A stretch of 6,132 nucleotides of DNA from Nitrosopelagicus sp964511265. GTDB taxonomy: Archaea > Thermoproteota > Nitrososphaeria > Nitrososphaerales > Nitrosopumilaceae. A program made the translations under genes and the position numbers. The notes under the pieces are model-generated. The model saw only the letters and a program-made list of their open reading frames with translations. It did no database searches and was not told where the DNA came from. Below are positions 4,904-6,132 of the stretch, piece by piece; the stretch's first letter is position 1; every line of letters starts with the position of its first letter. The DNA lies in contig CAZEES010000038.1 of the NCBI GenBank assembly GCA_964511265.1, positions 1 through 6,132 of the forward strand, given 5' to 3'.

Positions 4904-6132
4904 ATGAGTGATTCAAACAAAGAATCGTATGATAAGGTATTTTCCAGTCTTGAAAAACATCATGAGTGGTTTGAGAACTCAATTCCATTAATTGCTAGTG
5001 AGAATATTCCTAGCCCAGCTGTACGAGAAGCTGTGATGTCAGATTTTGGTAATAGATATGCCGAGGGCTGGCCAGGCGAGAGAGTCTATGCGGGATGCAC
5101 CTACATCGACGAAGTTGAAATTCAATGCATGGAGTTGGCACAAAAATTATTCAAGGCTGAATTTGCAGATGTCAGAAGCGTTTCAGGAGTTGTTGCAAAC
5201 TTGGCAATTTATTCTGCTTATTCGAATCCAGGGGATGTAATGATTGCATCATCCATTCCTGCAGGAGGTCACATTTCTCATGGTAAAAAAGAGCATTCAG
5301 GAACTGCCGGACTGGTGCATGGATTAGATATTGAGTTCTTTGCATTTGACCCTGAAGAGATGACATTAGATGTTGATAAGACAAAAGCTAAAGTTGAAGA
5401 TTTGAAATCACAGAATCGTTTACCAAAAATTGCAATGTTTGGAGGTTCAGTATTTTTATTTCCACATCCAGTAAAAGAATTAGCAGATTTTCTAAAGGGA
5501 TATGACATGCACATTAATTATGATGCGGCACATGTTGCAGGATTAATTGCAGGTGGAAAGTTCCAAGATCCACTTAGAGAAGGAACAGATACAATGACAA
5601 TGAGTACTCATAAAACTTTGTTTGGTCCACAAGGTGGATTGGTTTTAGGATTTGAAAAACATGCAGAGCCAATTAAGAAAGCAATGTTCCCAGGATTAAC
5701 AAGTAGCCATCACATTCATCACATGGGTGCAAAGGCAGTAGCATTTGCAGAAGCATTAGAGTTTGGAAAAGATTATGCAGAACAGACAATCAAGAACGCA
5801 AAAGCACTAGCTTCAGAATTAAACAATGTAGGATTCAAAGTGCTAGGTGAGAAGAGAGGTTATACAGAATCACATCAAACAGTTGTAAATGTTTTAGATT
5901 TTGGTGATGGGGGAACTATCGAAGCTGATTTAGAAAAAGCAAACATAATTGTAAATCGTCAACTAATTCCAGGAGACTTGAAAGCAAACCGTCACTATAT
6001 GCATCCAGGTGGAATTCGTTTAGGAACGTCTGAGATTACTCGTTTAGGAATGAAAGAATCTGAGATGAAAGAGATTGCATCTTTGATTAAACAAGTTGTA
6101 GTTGATAAGAAAGATGCAGGAGAGATTGCAGG
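4904..6132 (+). CDS. glyA: Serine hydroxymethyltransferase, archaeal type, 3' end outside window
   Basis: This PLP enzyme interconverts serine and glycine, passing a one-carbon unit to a reduced pterin; it supplies glycine and C1 groups. The frame is open from the ATG at 4904 to the window edge: 409 codons plus two bases, no stop. Archaeal homologues are usually somewhat over 420 residues, so only a short piece should be missing. Visible motifs are LIASEN (29-34), NRYAEGWPGERVYAGC (50-65), the PLP-ring aspartate and histidine in YDAAHVAG (206-213; D207, H210), the Schiff-base lysine K237 in MSTHKTLFGPQGG, and the substrate-carboxylate arginine R372 in GGIRLGTSEITRLG. The loop after the lysine reads FPGLTSSHHIHH instead of the bacterial FPGGQGGPL, marking it as the archaeal subgroup. 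The pterin carrier (tetrahydrofolate or a methanopterin-like compound) cannot be told from sequence. A TATA-like box about 25 bases upstream supports this start. Confidence 0.95.
   Translation, partial: MSDSNKESYDKVFSSLEKHHEWFENSIPLIASENIPSPAVREAVMSDFGNRYAEGWPGERVYAGCTYIDEVEIQCMELAQKLFKAEFADVRSVSGVVANLAIYSAYSNPGDVMIASSIPAGGHISHGKKEHSGTAGLVHGLDIEFFAFDPEEMTLDVDKTKAKVEDLKSQNRLPKIAMFGGSVFLFPHPVKELADFLKGYDMHINYDAAHVAGLIAGGKFQDPLREGTDTMTMSTHKTLFGPQGGLVLGFEKHAEPIKKAMFPGLTSSHHIHHMGAKAVAFAEALEFGKDYAEQTIKNAKALASELNNVGFKVLGEKRGYTESHQTVVNVLDFGDGGTIEADLEKANIIVNRQLIPGDLKANRHYMHPGGIRLGTSEITRLGMKESEMKEIASLIKQVVVDKKDAGEIA

Noticed and set aside
5172..5514. Two minus-strand open frames inside glyA.
   Set aside because: They overlap a highly conserved part of the enzyme and overlap each other in different frames; neither shows a family signature.
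1..6132. A possible new defence, mobile or biosynthetic system.
   Set aside because: All the large genes are core housekeeping families, gaps are short, and no integrase, transposase, toxin pair, nuclease or repeat array is visible. Only the small membrane proteins remain unexplained.

Overview
The window looks like a stretch of ordinary chromosome from an AT-rich archaeon, most likely an ammonia-oxidising Thaumarchaeote (Nitrosopumilus-like). The grounds are a thermosome (group II chaperonin) instead of GroEL, a GINS replication protein of archaeal type, an archaeal-type serine hydroxymethyltransferase, an AN1 zinc finger, and TATA-like boxes about 25 bases upstream of several start codons with no Shine-Dalgarno sequence. 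The lineage call rests on remembered similarity of glnA and the thermosome to Nitrosopumilus proteins, not on a search.

Layout from left to right. A small AN1 zinc-finger gene (61-282, +) converges, one base apart, on a leftward two-gene unit made of a probable GINS51 replication subunit (600-1157, -) and a three-helix membrane protein (284-598, -). A 58-base divergent spacer (1158-1215) separates GINS from glnA (1216-2676, +), a type I glutamine synthetase that starts at TTG. glnA converges, 8 bases apart, on a second small three-helix membrane protein (2685-3071, -). Upstream of that gene, in the same direction, is the thermosome subunit gene (3114-4808, -), which ends in a Gly/Met-rich tail. 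A 95-base divergent spacer (4809-4903) with two TATA-like boxes separates it from glyA (4904 to the window edge, +), which is cut off at the right end with 409 codons visible.

The genes serve separate housekeeping jobs: nitrogen assimilation (glnA), one-carbon and glycine/serine metabolism (glyA), protein folding (thermosome) and DNA replication (GINS). There are also three small proteins: a likely Zn-binding protein and two membrane proteins of unknown function. No gap between genes exceeds 100 bases. I see no rRNA, tRNA, CRISPR array, insertion sequence or phage gene, and no convincing new multi-gene system. The points most worth a second look are the two unannotated membrane proteins, the linkage of GINS to one of them, the TTG start and beta-type loops of glnA, and the apparent leaderless promoters.
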